A DNA stretch of 23,447 bases from CAZOKN01 sp964580525 (GCA_964580525.1 CAZOKN010000029.1:1-23447); one strand, 5' to 3'. Positions 15,044-22,552 are shown, counted from the stretch's first letter. A program made the numbers and translations. The notes: generated by a model from the letters alone, not told the origin.

Positions 15044-15892
15044 TTACTGAGCAGGGGCTGCTGCCGGAGTTTCAGCCGCAGGAGTTGGCTGAGGCGGTGC
15101 GCTTGCTTGTTGTGCAGCTTGGGCTGCTTCTTGTTGTTTTCTTTCGGCTTCAGCTTTTTCAGCAGCTGCTTGTTGTTCTTTAATTCTTTGCTGCTCAGCT
15201 TCTTCTTGTTTCTTTTTTTCAGCAGCAGCGGCGATTTGTTGTTCTTTAATTTTTTGTTGTTCTGCAGCGGCTTGCGCTGCTTCTTGTTGTTTCTTTTCAG
15301 CATTAGCTTTTTCGGCTAGGGCTTTTTCCTCTTCCAGCTTTTTATTTTTTTCTGCTTCGGCATGTTTATCTACTTTTTGCAGGTCGTTACCAAACATGCC
15401 TTTATCAGCATTGGCAAGGGTGCCTGGTCTGTCGTTAGGCCTGTCGTGAGCAGGCCTATCTTCTGGTTTTTTATCTTTTTCCACTACCACTGTCGGTATG
15501 TTATTACTGGCTTGTGGCCTGGAAAAAAGATTCCTCTGGTCGCTATCCTTGCGGGAATTGTTGGAACGATTATTATCGCGATGGTCGTTGCGATCATTAT
15601 GATCATTTCTACCCGGTCTATAATCATGGCGCTTGTTATTCCAATTATTGTCACGTCTATCATTATAACGTCTGTCATAGCCACGGTGATTAAATTTTTC
15701 ACGTTCTATGATAACTTCTTTTCTCACTATCACAGGCGGCGGAACCGGAATTGGTTGTGCATCATACGACTCAATTATAACCGGAGCTGGTTCCGGATGG
15801 TCGTGATAATAATATTCAACGGGTTGGTCTGTAACGATACACCCACTCAAAGAAAAAGCTGTTAGCGATATTAGAATAGTTTTTTTAATCAT
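15044..15892 (-). CDS. Lipoprotein with Arg/Asn-rich middle and TolA-like Ala/Glu/Lys/Gln coiled coil
   Basis: The 282-residue protein has a lipoprotein signal peptide (MIKKTILISLTAFSLSGC) with lipobox LSGC, the lipidated Cys being residue 18. A Pro-rich stretch (20-60), an Arg/Asn/Asp-rich low-complexity region (about 68-125), and a long coiled coil of Glu/Gln/Lys/Ala heptads (about 180-265, KEQQ repeats) follow, and the end is Pro/Ala-rich. It could be an envelope-spanning structural lipoprotein, as the coiled coil resembles that of TolA; no enzyme domain is present. GAGG sits seven bases before the ATG. It is antisense to the phage genes and separates hairpin 15006-15026 from the protease gene. 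Confidence 0.82.
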   Translation of the reverse strand: MIKKTILISLTAFSLSGCIVTDQPVEYYYHDHPEPAPVIIESYDAQPIPVPPPVIVRKEVIIEREKFNHRGYDRRYNDRRDNNWNNKRHDYRPGRNDHNDRNDHRDNNRSNNSRKDSDQRNLFSRPQASNNIPTVVVEKDKKPEDRPAHDRPNDRPGTLANADKGMFGNDLQKVDKHAEAEKNKKLEEEKALAEKANAEKKQQEAAQAAAEQQKIKEQQIAAAAEKKKQEEAEQQRIKEQQAAAEKAEAERKQQEAAQAAQQASAPPQPTPAAETPAAAPAQ

Positions 15893-16069
15893 TTTAATTC
15901 CTCATATTTTTATAACCGTTACTTAACAAATTTCCCGGCGTGAGCAGATTAATATAAGAAAGCTATGGAAGCGGCGGTGAATTAATAATTCATAGAAAAT
16001 TCATGGGTTTGAGATGAGAAATTAGGAATCTGGAATCTAGAATCTAGTAACCCACAAAAAGGACAATAT

Positions 16070-17206
16070 ATGATAAACAAACAGTTTAATAATAATGACT
16101 ATCCATTTGAAATTAAATCAATATTGGAAAATGGTGGGTTTTCTGGCTATGCCTCGGTTTTTGACGTGGTGGACAGCCAAAAGGATATTATCCTCAAAGG
16201 GGCGTTTTCGCGTGCCATTAAAGCCGGTTTTTCTAGCATAAAGCTGCTTTGGCAGCATCAAATGGCGCAGCCGATTGGCTATTTCACGCAAATGCGCGAG
16301 GATGGGCGTGGCCTGTTTGTTGAAGGGCAATTGCTGCTGGATGTGCAAAAGGGCAGGGAGGCGTATGCTTTGCTCAAAAGTGGGGCTATTTCCGGCCTAA
16401 GCATTGGCTATAACGTTGTGTCTTCAAGATTTGATGAGGCCAATCTTATACGCTACATCAAGGAAGTTGACCTGTTTGAGATTAGCCTGGTGACATTTCC
16501 CGCCAACGACAAGGCTGTTGTGGTGGCTGTTAAAAGTTCGGAAGAGGATGTTTTGCTTAACTCGCTGGATAAGGCGATTTATGCGCTAAAATCGGCGGCA
16601 AGGCCATATGGCAATGTTGCTTTTGACCAAAGCCAGCCACGCGTTCCAGCTGGTAACTCTGATGGTGGCCAGTGGACAGATGGGGGCGGTGGCTCGGGGT
16701 TTGGTGAAAATTTGGGGAGTGGTAGAGTGATTATTCCTCTTGGTTCTAAGCCAATTGATTCTTCCCATATTGTGGAACATTCTCAAACAAGAATTTCTAT
16801 TCACAGAAATGATGGTCGGGAAGAAATAAGGCTTGGTGGTTCGAGATCTTGGCGAAATAATAATCCTGGTAATTTACGGCCGGGAAAATTTGCTGATAAC
16901 CACGGCTCTATCGGGAATGCGGGAGGATTTGCTGTTTTTCCTGACGAAGCAACAGGTCATGCTGCTTCTATCGCTCTGCTAAAAACACCAACTTATGCAA
17001 AGCTTACTATTGATCAGGCTGTTTCTCGTCGTTCACCTTCCAGCGAAAATGATACTCTAAGGCTTCAAAATAGTATACGTAAAATTACTGGATTTTCCGG
17101 GCGTGAGATAGTAGGTAATTTAAACGATGAAGAAATATCAAAATTTGCAGATGCTATAAAAAGAACTGAAGGTTGGATACCGGGTAGTACAAATAATGGT
17201 ATATAA
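16070..17206 (+). CDS. HK97-family prohead protease fused to a PRD1-P5-like domain
   Basis: Residues 1-155 are a prohead protease (peptidase family S78/U35), which trims the capsid scaffold during head maturation. GYASVFDVVDSQKDIILKGAF, LLWQH (candidate catalytic His63), GLSIGY (candidate Ser111) and EVDLFEISLVTFPAN are in the family order. A hinge, QPRVPAGNSDGGQWTDGGGG, sits at 189-208. Residues 260-372 form a second domain: RNNNPGNLRPG, GGFAVFPDEATG, SPSSENDT and a terminal RTEGW. This matches proteins commonly labelled structural protein P5, some of which are suspected peptidoglycan hydrolases. Ordinary proteases of this family end near residue 180, so the fusion nearly doubles the length. 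AAAAAGGA precedes the ATG by about seven bases. Confidence 0.9.
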   Translation: MINKQFNNNDYPFEIKSILENGGFSGYASVFDVVDSQKDIILKGAFSRAIKAGFSSIKLLWQHQMAQPIGYFTQMREDGRGLFVEGQLLLDVQKGREAYALLKSGAISGLSIGYNVVSSRFDEANLIRYIKEVDLFEISLVTFPANDKAVVVAVKSSEEDVLLNSLDKAIYALKSAARPYGNVAFDQSQPRVPAGNSDGGQWTDGGGGSGFGENLGSGRVIIPLGSKPIDSSHIVEHSQTRISIHRNDGREEIRLGGSRSWRNNNPGNLRPGKFADNHGSIGNAGGFAVFPDEATGHAASIALLKTPTYAKLTIDQAVSRRSPSSENDTLRLQNSIRKITGFSGREIVGNLNDEEISKFADAIKRTEGWIPGSTNNGI

Positions 17207-17248
17207 CGAAAACTTGCTTTTATTCATGGTGATTATTATGATTTCGCT

Positions 17249-17869
17249 ATGAAATTTCAGAGTATTATAATGAATCGTTATTTTTATATAATCGCAATTC
17301 TTCTCTTATTTAACTTCTGTAGCGCAAGTGCAGCTGATTTATCTCAAACTGTAAATAATTTGCAGATACTACCTGTTAATTATGGCGCAAATAATATTAC
17401 GGTAAACCACAAAAAATTGTTAATTATAAAAGCTAGGCTTGCAACAGGTACGGCCTGGGAGCAAGATAATTATATAGTTATGCAGCAGCAGGGAGAAACT
17501 TGGCAGGCTGCGCATAATGAAATAAATGGCAAGGATGATATTATTTTTCGTGCTGTTCCACATACCGGCGAGGATAGTATCTCTTCCGTTTATTTTATGA
17601 CGCCCAAAAATTCTAAACGCGATGTTGCTGATTTATATATGTTGCAGGTTTCAAGGCAATATAAAGAATCACCTCAGGAAAGTGTGCCGGCGCGATTATC
17701 TCTTATGATTTTAAATCATGAAAATGACGAACTTGGTGTGCTTGAGTTTAAAGAAATAGCAAATGCTGTTTCAAAAGCCAAATATTGTAATTCTGATTCT
17801 GCTGCTCATCACGAGCTTGGAATTAAATTTTCGGAAGACTTTGAAGATCCAAAATGTTTGGAGAAGTAA
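17249..17869 (+). CDS. Unknown exported protein downstream of the protease-P5 fusion
   Basis: Up to 206 residues. A signal peptide is visible (MNRYFYIIAILLLFNFCSASA with cleavage after ASA near residue 28), preceded by seven residues if ATG 17249 is used. ATG 17270 (199 residues) gives a more typical signal sequence and has AGAG about nine bases upstream, so it may be the true start. The mature part is a mixed-strand domain with KKLLIIKARLATGTAWEQDN and a WQAAHNEING block. No family is assigned; a faint resemblance to CarG-like periplasmic proteins is not strong enough to name it. It lies 42 bases after the fused protease on the same strand and ends at a terminator, so the two may be co-transcribed. 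Confidence 0.75.
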   Translation: MKFQSIIMNRYFYIIAILLLFNFCSASAADLSQTVNNLQILPVNYGANNITVNHKKLLIIKARLATGTAWEQDNYIVMQQQGETWQAAHNEINGKDDIIFRAVPHTGEDSISSVYFMTPKNSKRDVADLYMLQVSRQYKESPQESVPARLSLMILNHENDELGVLEFKEIANAVSKAKYCNSDSAAHHELGIKFSEDFEDPKCLEK

Positions 17870-17890
17870 TCTTTTTGTAATTTTAGCATA

Positions 17891-17924
17891 AAAAAACAGC
17901 CCAGATTTCTCCAGGCTGTTTTTT
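17891..17924. terminator. Bidirectional intrinsic terminator
   Basis: An 11-bp stem pairs aaaaaacagcc (17891-17901) with ggctgtttttt (17914-17924) around a 12-base loop. A-run on one side and T-run on the other let it work for both the 17249 gene and the convergent ankyrin gene. Stem core and loop recur unchanged at 19686-19713. Confidence 0.85.
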
Positions 17925-17947
17925 AAAATATATGGCGGAAAAAATTA

Positions 17948-19324
17948 CTAAACACTTCCCACAGCTTTTTCTTTTTTGCCTTCAAGTCGTGCTTTTCTTT
18001 GGAGTTCTTGTTGCTCAACCACCAAGTTTCGGAAAGCGCGGGGAACCAAGAGTTGTTCCATAACTGCAAAGCTTAGCGGAGAGTTTATTTGTTCCCTGGA
18101 GGTGAAGAGACCTTTTGCAAATGCTGCAAAGCCAGAAAGGGCATTCCTGTGAGATGTCGATACTTCACGAAGTTGTACTATTTCTTTTACCGCAAGCCTT
18201 TCAACAAAATAAGGTATGGCTGTTTGAGGTATTAAATGTTCAGCAGAAAGATTTAAGCGACTGCCAAAGTTATTTGGAATAATAGATTTTGTTTCGTTTG
18301 CGGCTAAGACTTTTGCCGCTTGTGGAATATGTTCAAGGCCTTGTTTATAGAAAAGACCATTGTCGCTTTTAACAAGTGAAAGTTGCCTGTTGGCTCGCGC
18401 AAACAGATCTCTCACACGCGCGATTTCGGTTGTTTCTATTTGCTGACCATTATCATTAAAAACTAAACGATGTTCTGAAACCCCAGCGCCATTCACCAAA
18501 AGTTTAGCCATCACTTTCATTTCGCCATTTACAGCAGCATCATGCAAAGGAGTGATTCCATCGTTATCCTTAGCATTAACGTCCGCTCCGGCTTCCAGTA
18601 GTGTGTCAATGGCTTTTGTGTTGCCATGCGCAGCAGCACAATGCAAAGGGGTGCTTCCATCGTTGTCCTTAGCATTAACATCATCTCCAGCTTTCAGAAG
18701 TGCGGTAATTGCTCTTGTTTTTCCAGTTATAGCAGCATAATGCAAAGGGGTGCTTCCATCGTTGTCCTTAGAATTAACATCCGCCCTTGCTTGCAGCAGT
18801 GCGGCAATCGTTCTTGTTTTTCCAGTTCTAGCAGCATAATGCAAAGGGGTGGTTCCATCTTTATTAGTAGCATGAATATCCGCTCCAGCTTCAAGCAGTG
18901 TGACAATCGCTCTTGTGTGTTCATTTTGAGCAGCCTCATGCAAAGGGGTGTTTACAAATATGTTGTCAGTAGCATGAATATCAGCTCCGGCTTTTAGCAA
19001 TGCGGCAATTGCTTTTGTGTTGCCATACTCAGCAGCACGATACAAAGGGGTGATTCCATTTATATCTCGCGTATTAATATCTGCTTTGGCACTTAGTAGT
19101 GCAGCAATGACTTTTGTGTTGCCATGTGAAGCAGCATAATGCAAAGGGGTTCTTCCATAGTAGCCATACGAATTAACATCGGCTTCAGCTTCTATCGCTG
19201 CCTTAAGGGCTTTTATGTCTATTTCTATATTTCTATTATCATCTTCGGTTATTGCCGCCCACATAGCTTCAGTTGCTTTATCTATCTGTTCTGGTGCAAA
19301 CGCCATTCGTTTATCTTTTGACAT
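17948..19324 (-). CDS. Ankyrin-repeat protein, seven canonical repeats
   Basis: The 458-residue protein has no signal peptide. A degenerate first repeat (about 37-54) is followed by seven textbook 33-residue ankyrin repeats starting near residues 57, 90, 124, 157, 190, 223 and 256, each with (S/T)PLHxAAxxGxTxxIxxLLxAGADVNAKDNDG. Several are almost identical at DNA level with a 99-base period, implying recent expansion. Residues 290-458 are helical and unrecognised, ending in a Lys-rich tail (QRKARLEGKKEKAVGSV). Such proteins typically bind other proteins, often host ones, in intracellular bacteria. It is read against the head genes from its own CTTGACATA promoter (19358-19386) and ends at the shared terminator. 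Confidence 0.93.
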   Translation of the reverse strand: MSKDKRMAFAPEQIDKATEAMWAAITEDDNRNIEIDIKALKAAIEAEADVNSYGYYGRTPLHYAASHGNTKVIAALLSAKADINTRDINGITPLYRAAEYGNTKAIAALLKAGADIHATDNIFVNTPLHEAAQNEHTRAIVTLLEAGADIHATNKDGTTPLHYAARTGKTRTIAALLQARADVNSKDNDGSTPLHYAAITGKTRAITALLKAGDDVNAKDNDGSTPLHCAAAHGNTKAIDTLLEAGADVNAKDNDGITPLHDAAVNGEMKVMAKLLVNGAGVSEHRLVFNDNGQQIETTEIARVRDLFARANRQLSLVKSDNGLFYKQGLEHIPQAAKVLAANETKSIIPNNFGSRLNLSAEHLIPQTAIPYFVERLAVKEIVQLREVSTSHRNALSGFAAFAKGLFTSREQINSPLSFAVMEQLLVPRAFRNLVVEQQELQRKARLEGKKEKAVGSV

Positions 19325-19357
19325 GATTATGTTATCCCTATTGTTTTAAGTCGCGAA

Positions 19358-19386
19358 AATTTAACATAATTGTGGGGGTATGTCAA
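19358..19386 (-). promoter_or_regulatory. Promoter of the 19324 ankyrin gene
   Basis: On the minus strand a perfect TTGACA (19381-19386), a 17-bp spacer and TAAATT (19358-19363). The CTTGACATA start and GTTAAATTTTCGCG block match the other effector-like promoters of the window. Confidence 0.7.
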
Positions 19387-19410
19387 GTTGTTATGACGAA
19401 ATGGTGTGTG

Positions 19411-19522
19411 GGCCGACATGATGTAGGGGTTTTTGGTGCAAAATGCACATTAGAATCGCTAAAAAGCGATATATTTGGGCATGGATCCCGGATCTGTAGG
19501 GTTTTCCTTTGTCCGGGATGAC
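19411..19522. repeat. Palindromic repeat family C, copy 3 (3' half only)
   Basis: It shares with the two other copies the block from tgcacattagaatcgct through aaaaagcgatatattt and the inner atggatcccggatc. It ends in gtccgggatgac like the full copy. The left half is missing; it begins close to the ankyrin promoter, possibly because insertion or deletion occurred there. Confidence 0.8.
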
Positions 19523-19536
19523 GTTTCCTCCCTGTT

Positions 19537-19643
19537 CGTCATTGCGATGAGTCGAACGAAGTGAGTATGAAGAAGCAATCTCTATAATATCATTACCAGA
19601 TTGCTTCTTCAGCGTCGCTATCGCTCCCCTCATCGCAATGACG
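19537..19643. repeat. Palindromic repeat family D, copy 2 (107 bp)
   Basis: Ends cgtcattgcgatga and tcatcgcaatgacg are perfect complements. Inside, gaagaagcaatct and agattgcttcttc form a second stem. It is the same length as copy 1 (13482-13588) but partly reversed in its inner sequence (agcgtcgctatcgctccc is the complement of a block near the left end of copy 1). Confidence 0.85.
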
Positions 19644-19685
19644 AAAACAAAACACTTCTTTCGTGTGGTATGTGGGTAGATAAAA

Positions 19686-19713
19686 AAACAGCCCAGATTT
19701 CTCCAGGCTGTTT
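19686..19713 (-). terminator. Intrinsic terminator of the 19737 gene
   Basis: The stem aaacagcc (19686-19693) pairs with ggctgttt (19706-19713). On the minus strand the A-run at 19682-19688 reads as a T-run after the stem. The loop is identical to that of the terminator at 17891-17924. Confidence 0.8.
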
Positions 19714-19736
19714 CTTAATAAATACACGCCAGTGAT

Positions 19737-20084
19737 TTAGTGAGTTGTAGCAGCATCTTTTTTCAAGATTTTCTTATTTTTGTTGAGCTTATGGTTTAGA
19801 TTGCTTTGCTCTTTCTTTGTTATGTGGCCGCCATGTTCTGCTGCGTCTTTTTTCAGAGTTTCTTCCTGTCTGGAAAGGCGGGCATCAACCTTATCAGCCT
19901 GCTCGGCAGTTATTTTTCCTGATTCTTCAGCTTTATCAACAATTTTTTCCTGTCTGTCGATACGGTTTTGAATTTGATTTATTCTTGGATGGCCAGGGCC
20001 GCCAACAGCCTCTTCCTGAGCAAAAGCCGCTGAAGACATAATTATAGCCGAAGTTGCAAGAGACAATATAAGATACTTTTTCAT
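19737..20084 (-). CDS. Small secreted helical protein with two tandem half-repeats
   Basis: The 115-residue protein has a signal peptide ending in SSAAFA (cleavage about residue 22). The mature part begins with GGPGHPRINQIQNRIDRQEKI, then KITAEQADKVDARLSRQEETL and HGGHITKKEQSNLNHKLNK. The repeated RxxRQE helix units separated by (K/H)IT(A/K)(E/K)(Q/E) turns resemble a widespread family of small uncharacterised periplasmic proteins in proteobacteria. It carries no metal or catalytic motif beyond a His-containing GGHIT turn. The ATG at 20084 has AGAAAGG about seven bases upstream, and the gene has its own terminator. A dyad (20114-20130) near the presumed promoter could be an operator. Confidence 0.82.
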   Translation of the reverse strand: MKKYLILSLATSAIIMSSAAFAQEEAVGGPGHPRINQIQNRIDRQEKIVDKAEESGKITAEQADKVDARLSRQEETLKKDAAEHGGHITKKEQSNLNHKLNKNKKILKKDAATTH

Positions 20085-20113
20085 ATTAAACCTTTCTGTT
20101 TTTAAATTTAAAT

Positions 20114-20130
20114 ATCACGTTCTGTGTGAT
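20114..20130. promoter_or_regulatory. Dyad upstream of the 19737 gene, operator candidate
   Basis: ATCAC and GTGAT are separated by seven bases (20114-20118 and 20126-20130). It sits 30-46 bases before the start codon. No regulator is identified. Confidence 0.25.
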
Positions 20131-20207
20131 TTGGAACATATCTAACAATAGATTACTGATCTATTCATTGAACATTAATTATTTTTAAGGTTGTGGGATT
20201 TAGGATA

Positions 20208-20399
20208 CGTCATTCCGGAAGTTAGAGCGAATTGAAAAACACCTTTGTTTTTCTAGGCGGTCTTACTATCCGGAATCCATCCTTCAACAAGGGGAAAACT
20301 AAAATACAGTTCTGTTGTTTTGAAACATGGATTCCGGATAGCAACAAAACCTAAGCACTCCCAAGTGGTCGGCAAGGTTTTCTAGCTTCCGGAATGACG
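20208..20399. repeat. Palindromic repeat family A, copy 2 (192 bp)
   Basis: The same 14-bp terminal inverted repeats, length and orientation as copy 1 at 3308-3499, with differences concentrated in the centre between the inner inverted pair (ctatccggaatccat and its complement). It occupies most of the space between two minus-strand genes. Confidence 0.85.
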
Positions 20400-20453
20400 T
20401 TAAGCCGGACAGGTTGCCCCATCCGGCTATTGTTGTCTTAAACTTATGATCTA

Positions 20454-20939
20454 CTAGCCGCGGCCACCTAAGTTGTGAATTGCATTTGGATGCTTAACTT
20501 TTTCAGCGTGAGAGCTATTTGGCTCATTTGGCACTTGTTTGCCATGATGGCTGAGATGTGTGTTAGCATCTTTCTTGTCTTTTGCAACTTTCTTAGGCTT
20601 TTCAACTTCCACAGGCACGTGCAATAAATTTTCATTTATTTCCACGATGCTTTTAATATTCTTCATAAGAATAGGATTGCTGGTTTGTGTTGGCTTTGTT
20701 TTTTCAATGTTTTTGTCCAACGCACGTAAATTACCGATATCAGATAAGATTTTTGCTTCCTCGATATGGCTATCTTTTGGCAATTTACTGTTAAGTTTCT
20801 CAATTAGATCATCAATAGAACCGCGCATAAGCCCAACGCAAGCCAATTGCGATCCGCTTTGATTTTTATTTAAAAGATCCCATGCTGTTTTCAACCTTGA
20901 ATCAGCTCTACCAAGTTTTTCTAAAAATCCGTCCGACAT
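20454..20939 (-). CDS. Unknown charged helical protein
   Basis: About 161 residues, no family recognised. The first 110 residues are helical (MSDGFLEKLGRADSRLKTAW; RGSIDDLIEKLNSKL; ILSDIGNLRALDKNIEK). The tail is His/Lys/Asn-rich and probably disordered (HLSHHGKQVPNEPNSSH, ending GGRG). No signal peptide or membrane segment is seen. ATG 20939 is preferred to the in-frame ATG at 20945 (which adds MY), because GAG lies about eight bases upstream of the former. A hairpin (agccgga/tccggct around 20402-20429) follows the stop on its own strand but lacks a T-run. It is the gene immediately before, and divergent from, the capsid gene. Confidence 0.65.
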   Translation of the reverse strand: MSDGFLEKLGRADSRLKTAWDLLNKNQSGSQLACVGLMRGSIDDLIEKLNSKLPKDSHIEEAKILSDIGNLRALDKNIEKTKPTQTSNPILMKNIKSIVEINENLLHVPVEVEKPKKVAKDKKDANTHLSHHGKQVPNEPNSSHAEKVKHPNAIHNLGGRG

Positions 20940-21072
20940 ATACATTTCTCATTTAAGTTACAACATTGTTGCATTTATGAGTGTAACGGAAATGTATTAA
21001 TGAAAGGTTAACATAGTAAGAAAAAGATTACAAAGATAAAAATCCGCGAAAGCAAGGGATATGGCGGGGCGG

Positions 21073-21087
21073 GGGGATGTTGTCCCC
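21073..21087. other. G-run/C-run hairpin 2, in the capsid gene leader
   Basis: GGGGA (21073-21077) pairs with TCCCC (21083-21087) around a five-base loop, after a G-rich lead (ggcggggcgg). It lies 40 bases before the capsid start, just ahead of the ribosome site. Confidence 0.6.
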
Positions 21088-21126
21088 AACAAAATCACAA
21101 TTTTTAACCACTAAAGGAGTATTTCT

Positions 21127-22323
21127 ATGACTATAACGGAAATAAAAGCCCGTGTTGACCAGCTAGGTTCAGCCTGGGAGCAATTTAAAAATGTCAATGA
21201 TCGCAGGATCAGCGAGATTGAAAGCAAGGGAGCGAGCGACCCTTTGACTGAAAATCATTTGTCGCGTATCAGTAGCAAACTTGATGAATATAAGGAACGT
21301 ATGACGCGCATGGAGGTTGCGCTTAATCGTCCCAGTTTTGGTAATGATCAGGGCTATGAATTTGCAGATGATTTACAAAAAGCTCACAAAAATGCTTTTT
21401 GCAATTATTTACGCAAAGGCGTGGAGGGTGACCTCTGTAACCTTGAAACTAAAGCTTTATCAGTATCTTCCGATGCTGACGGCGGTTATTTAGTTTCGCC
21501 ACAAATTTCAAATATGATAATCAAAACCGTGTTTGAAACTTCGCCAATGCGTCAGCTGGCTTCTGTGGAAGTTATTTCCAGCGACTCACTGGAAATTATG
21601 GAAGACCGCGACGAGGCAGATTCTGGCTGGACAACAGAAAGCGGCTCAGTTTCTGACACTGACACGCCAACTGTCGCCAAAAAATCAATCCCGGTGCATG
21701 AGCTTTATGCGCAGCCAAAAGCAACGCAAAAACTTATCGATGATTCGGCAATTGATATTGAAGCATGGCTGGCTGCGAAAGTCTCGGATGTGTTCTCTCG
21801 CAAGGAAAATACGGCCTTTATCAGCGGCGATGGCGTTGGCAAACCGCGCGGTATATTAACTTACACTGCCGGCACAAGTTGGGGGCAGATAGAGCAGGTG
21901 GCATCGGGTTCAAACGGTGCGGCGACTGCTGATAAAATCATCGCATTATATTATTCTTTGAAAGAAGAATATGCAATCGGCGCATCATTTTTGATGAATC
22001 GCGCGATGATTGAAGCTGTGCGCAAATTGAAAGACACCACCAATCAATATTTGTGGAATCCTGGCCTGGCGCTTGGCGCTCCCGATACTTTGATGGGTGT
22101 GCCTGTGCATCAGGTGGCGGACATGCCAACGCCTGCCACGGACAGCTTGTCTATCGCAGTGGGCGATTTTAAACGCGCTTACCAGATTGTTGACCGCAAC
22201 GGCATTCGCGTGCTGCGCGATCCATTCACAGATAAACCATTCGTGAAATTCTATTCGACAAAACGCGTCGGCGGCGATGTTGTGAATTTTGAGGCGGTGA
22301 AGTTGATGAAGCTGGGGTCGTAG
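21127..22323 (+). CDS. HK97-fold major capsid protein (GTA g5-like)
   Basis: Builds the icosahedral head. The 398-residue length is typical. Residues 1-105 form a charged helical delta domain that acts as internal scaffold and is normally removed by the prohead protease. The mature protein should begin near the ALSVSSDADGGYLVSPQIS block at 110-128. Other family blocks are SPMRQLASVEVIS, GWTTESGSVSDTDTPT, AFISGDGVGKPRGIL, ASFLMNRAMIEAVRKLKD, LMGVPVHQVADMP and the C-terminal LRDPFTDKPFVKFYSTKRVGG. The ribosome site AAAGGAG is well placed. It is visibly G/C-richer than the adjacent cargo. The matching protease is 3.9 kb upstream instead of adjacent. Confidence 0.96.
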   Translation: MTITEIKARVDQLGSAWEQFKNVNDRRISEIESKGASDPLTENHLSRISSKLDEYKERMTRMEVALNRPSFGNDQGYEFADDLQKAHKNAFCNYLRKGVEGDLCNLETKALSVSSDADGGYLVSPQISNMIIKTVFETSPMRQLASVEVISSDSLEIMEDRDEADSGWTTESGSVSDTDTPTVAKKSIPVHELYAQPKATQKLIDDSAIDIEAWLAAKVSDVFSRKENTAFISGDGVGKPRGILTYTAGTSWGQIEQVASGSNGAATADKIIALYYSLKEEYAIGASFLMNRAMIEAVRKLKDTTNQYLWNPGLALGAPDTLMGVPVHQVADMPTPATDSLSIAVGDFKRAYQIVDRNGIRVLRDPFTDKPFVKFYSTKRVGGDVVNFEAVKLMKLGS

Positions 22324-22331
22324 TTCTCTGC

Positions 22332-22552
22332 GTCATTCCGGACAAGTGCAGGCCTTCTTTGGCCGGAACGTAGATCCGGGATCCATCACAATAATTTTGC
22401 AAACTCTTTGTTTGCAGTCGACCCGGCATCGTGCCGTTTTTTGTGGTGCACGATGCACATTAGAATCGCTAAAAAGCGATATATTTGCGCATGGATCCCG
22501 GATCTGCATTGAAGCGATTGCAAGGGCAATCTTTCAACTTGTCCGGGATGAC
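22332..22552. repeat. Palindromic repeat family C, full copy (221 bp)
   Basis: Ends gtcattccggacaag (22332-22346) and cttgtccgggatgac (22538-22552) are complementary at 14 of 15 positions. Inside are gatccgggatccat with its exact complement and three hairpins: tgcaaac/gtttgca (22398-22416), gcatcgtgc/gcacgatgc (22426-22434 with 22448-22456) and atcgct/agcgat (22465-22480). It is inserted between the capsid gene and the next head gene. Confidence 0.9.

Noticed and set aside
15107..15865. Plus-strand hydrophobic frames opposite the lipoprotein gene
   Set aside because: They are complements of the Glu/Lys/Gln and Asp/Asn-rich codons. The minus-strand frame has signal peptide, lipobox and ribosome site.
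18500..19150. Regular repeats resembling a CRISPR array
   Set aside because: The 99-base period equals 33 codons and the repeats translate as ankyrin units; there are no spacers.
20400..20434. agccgga/tccggct hairpin as a terminator for the 20454 gene
   Set aside because: The stem is good but no T-run follows on the minus strand. It is left unannotated as a terminator.
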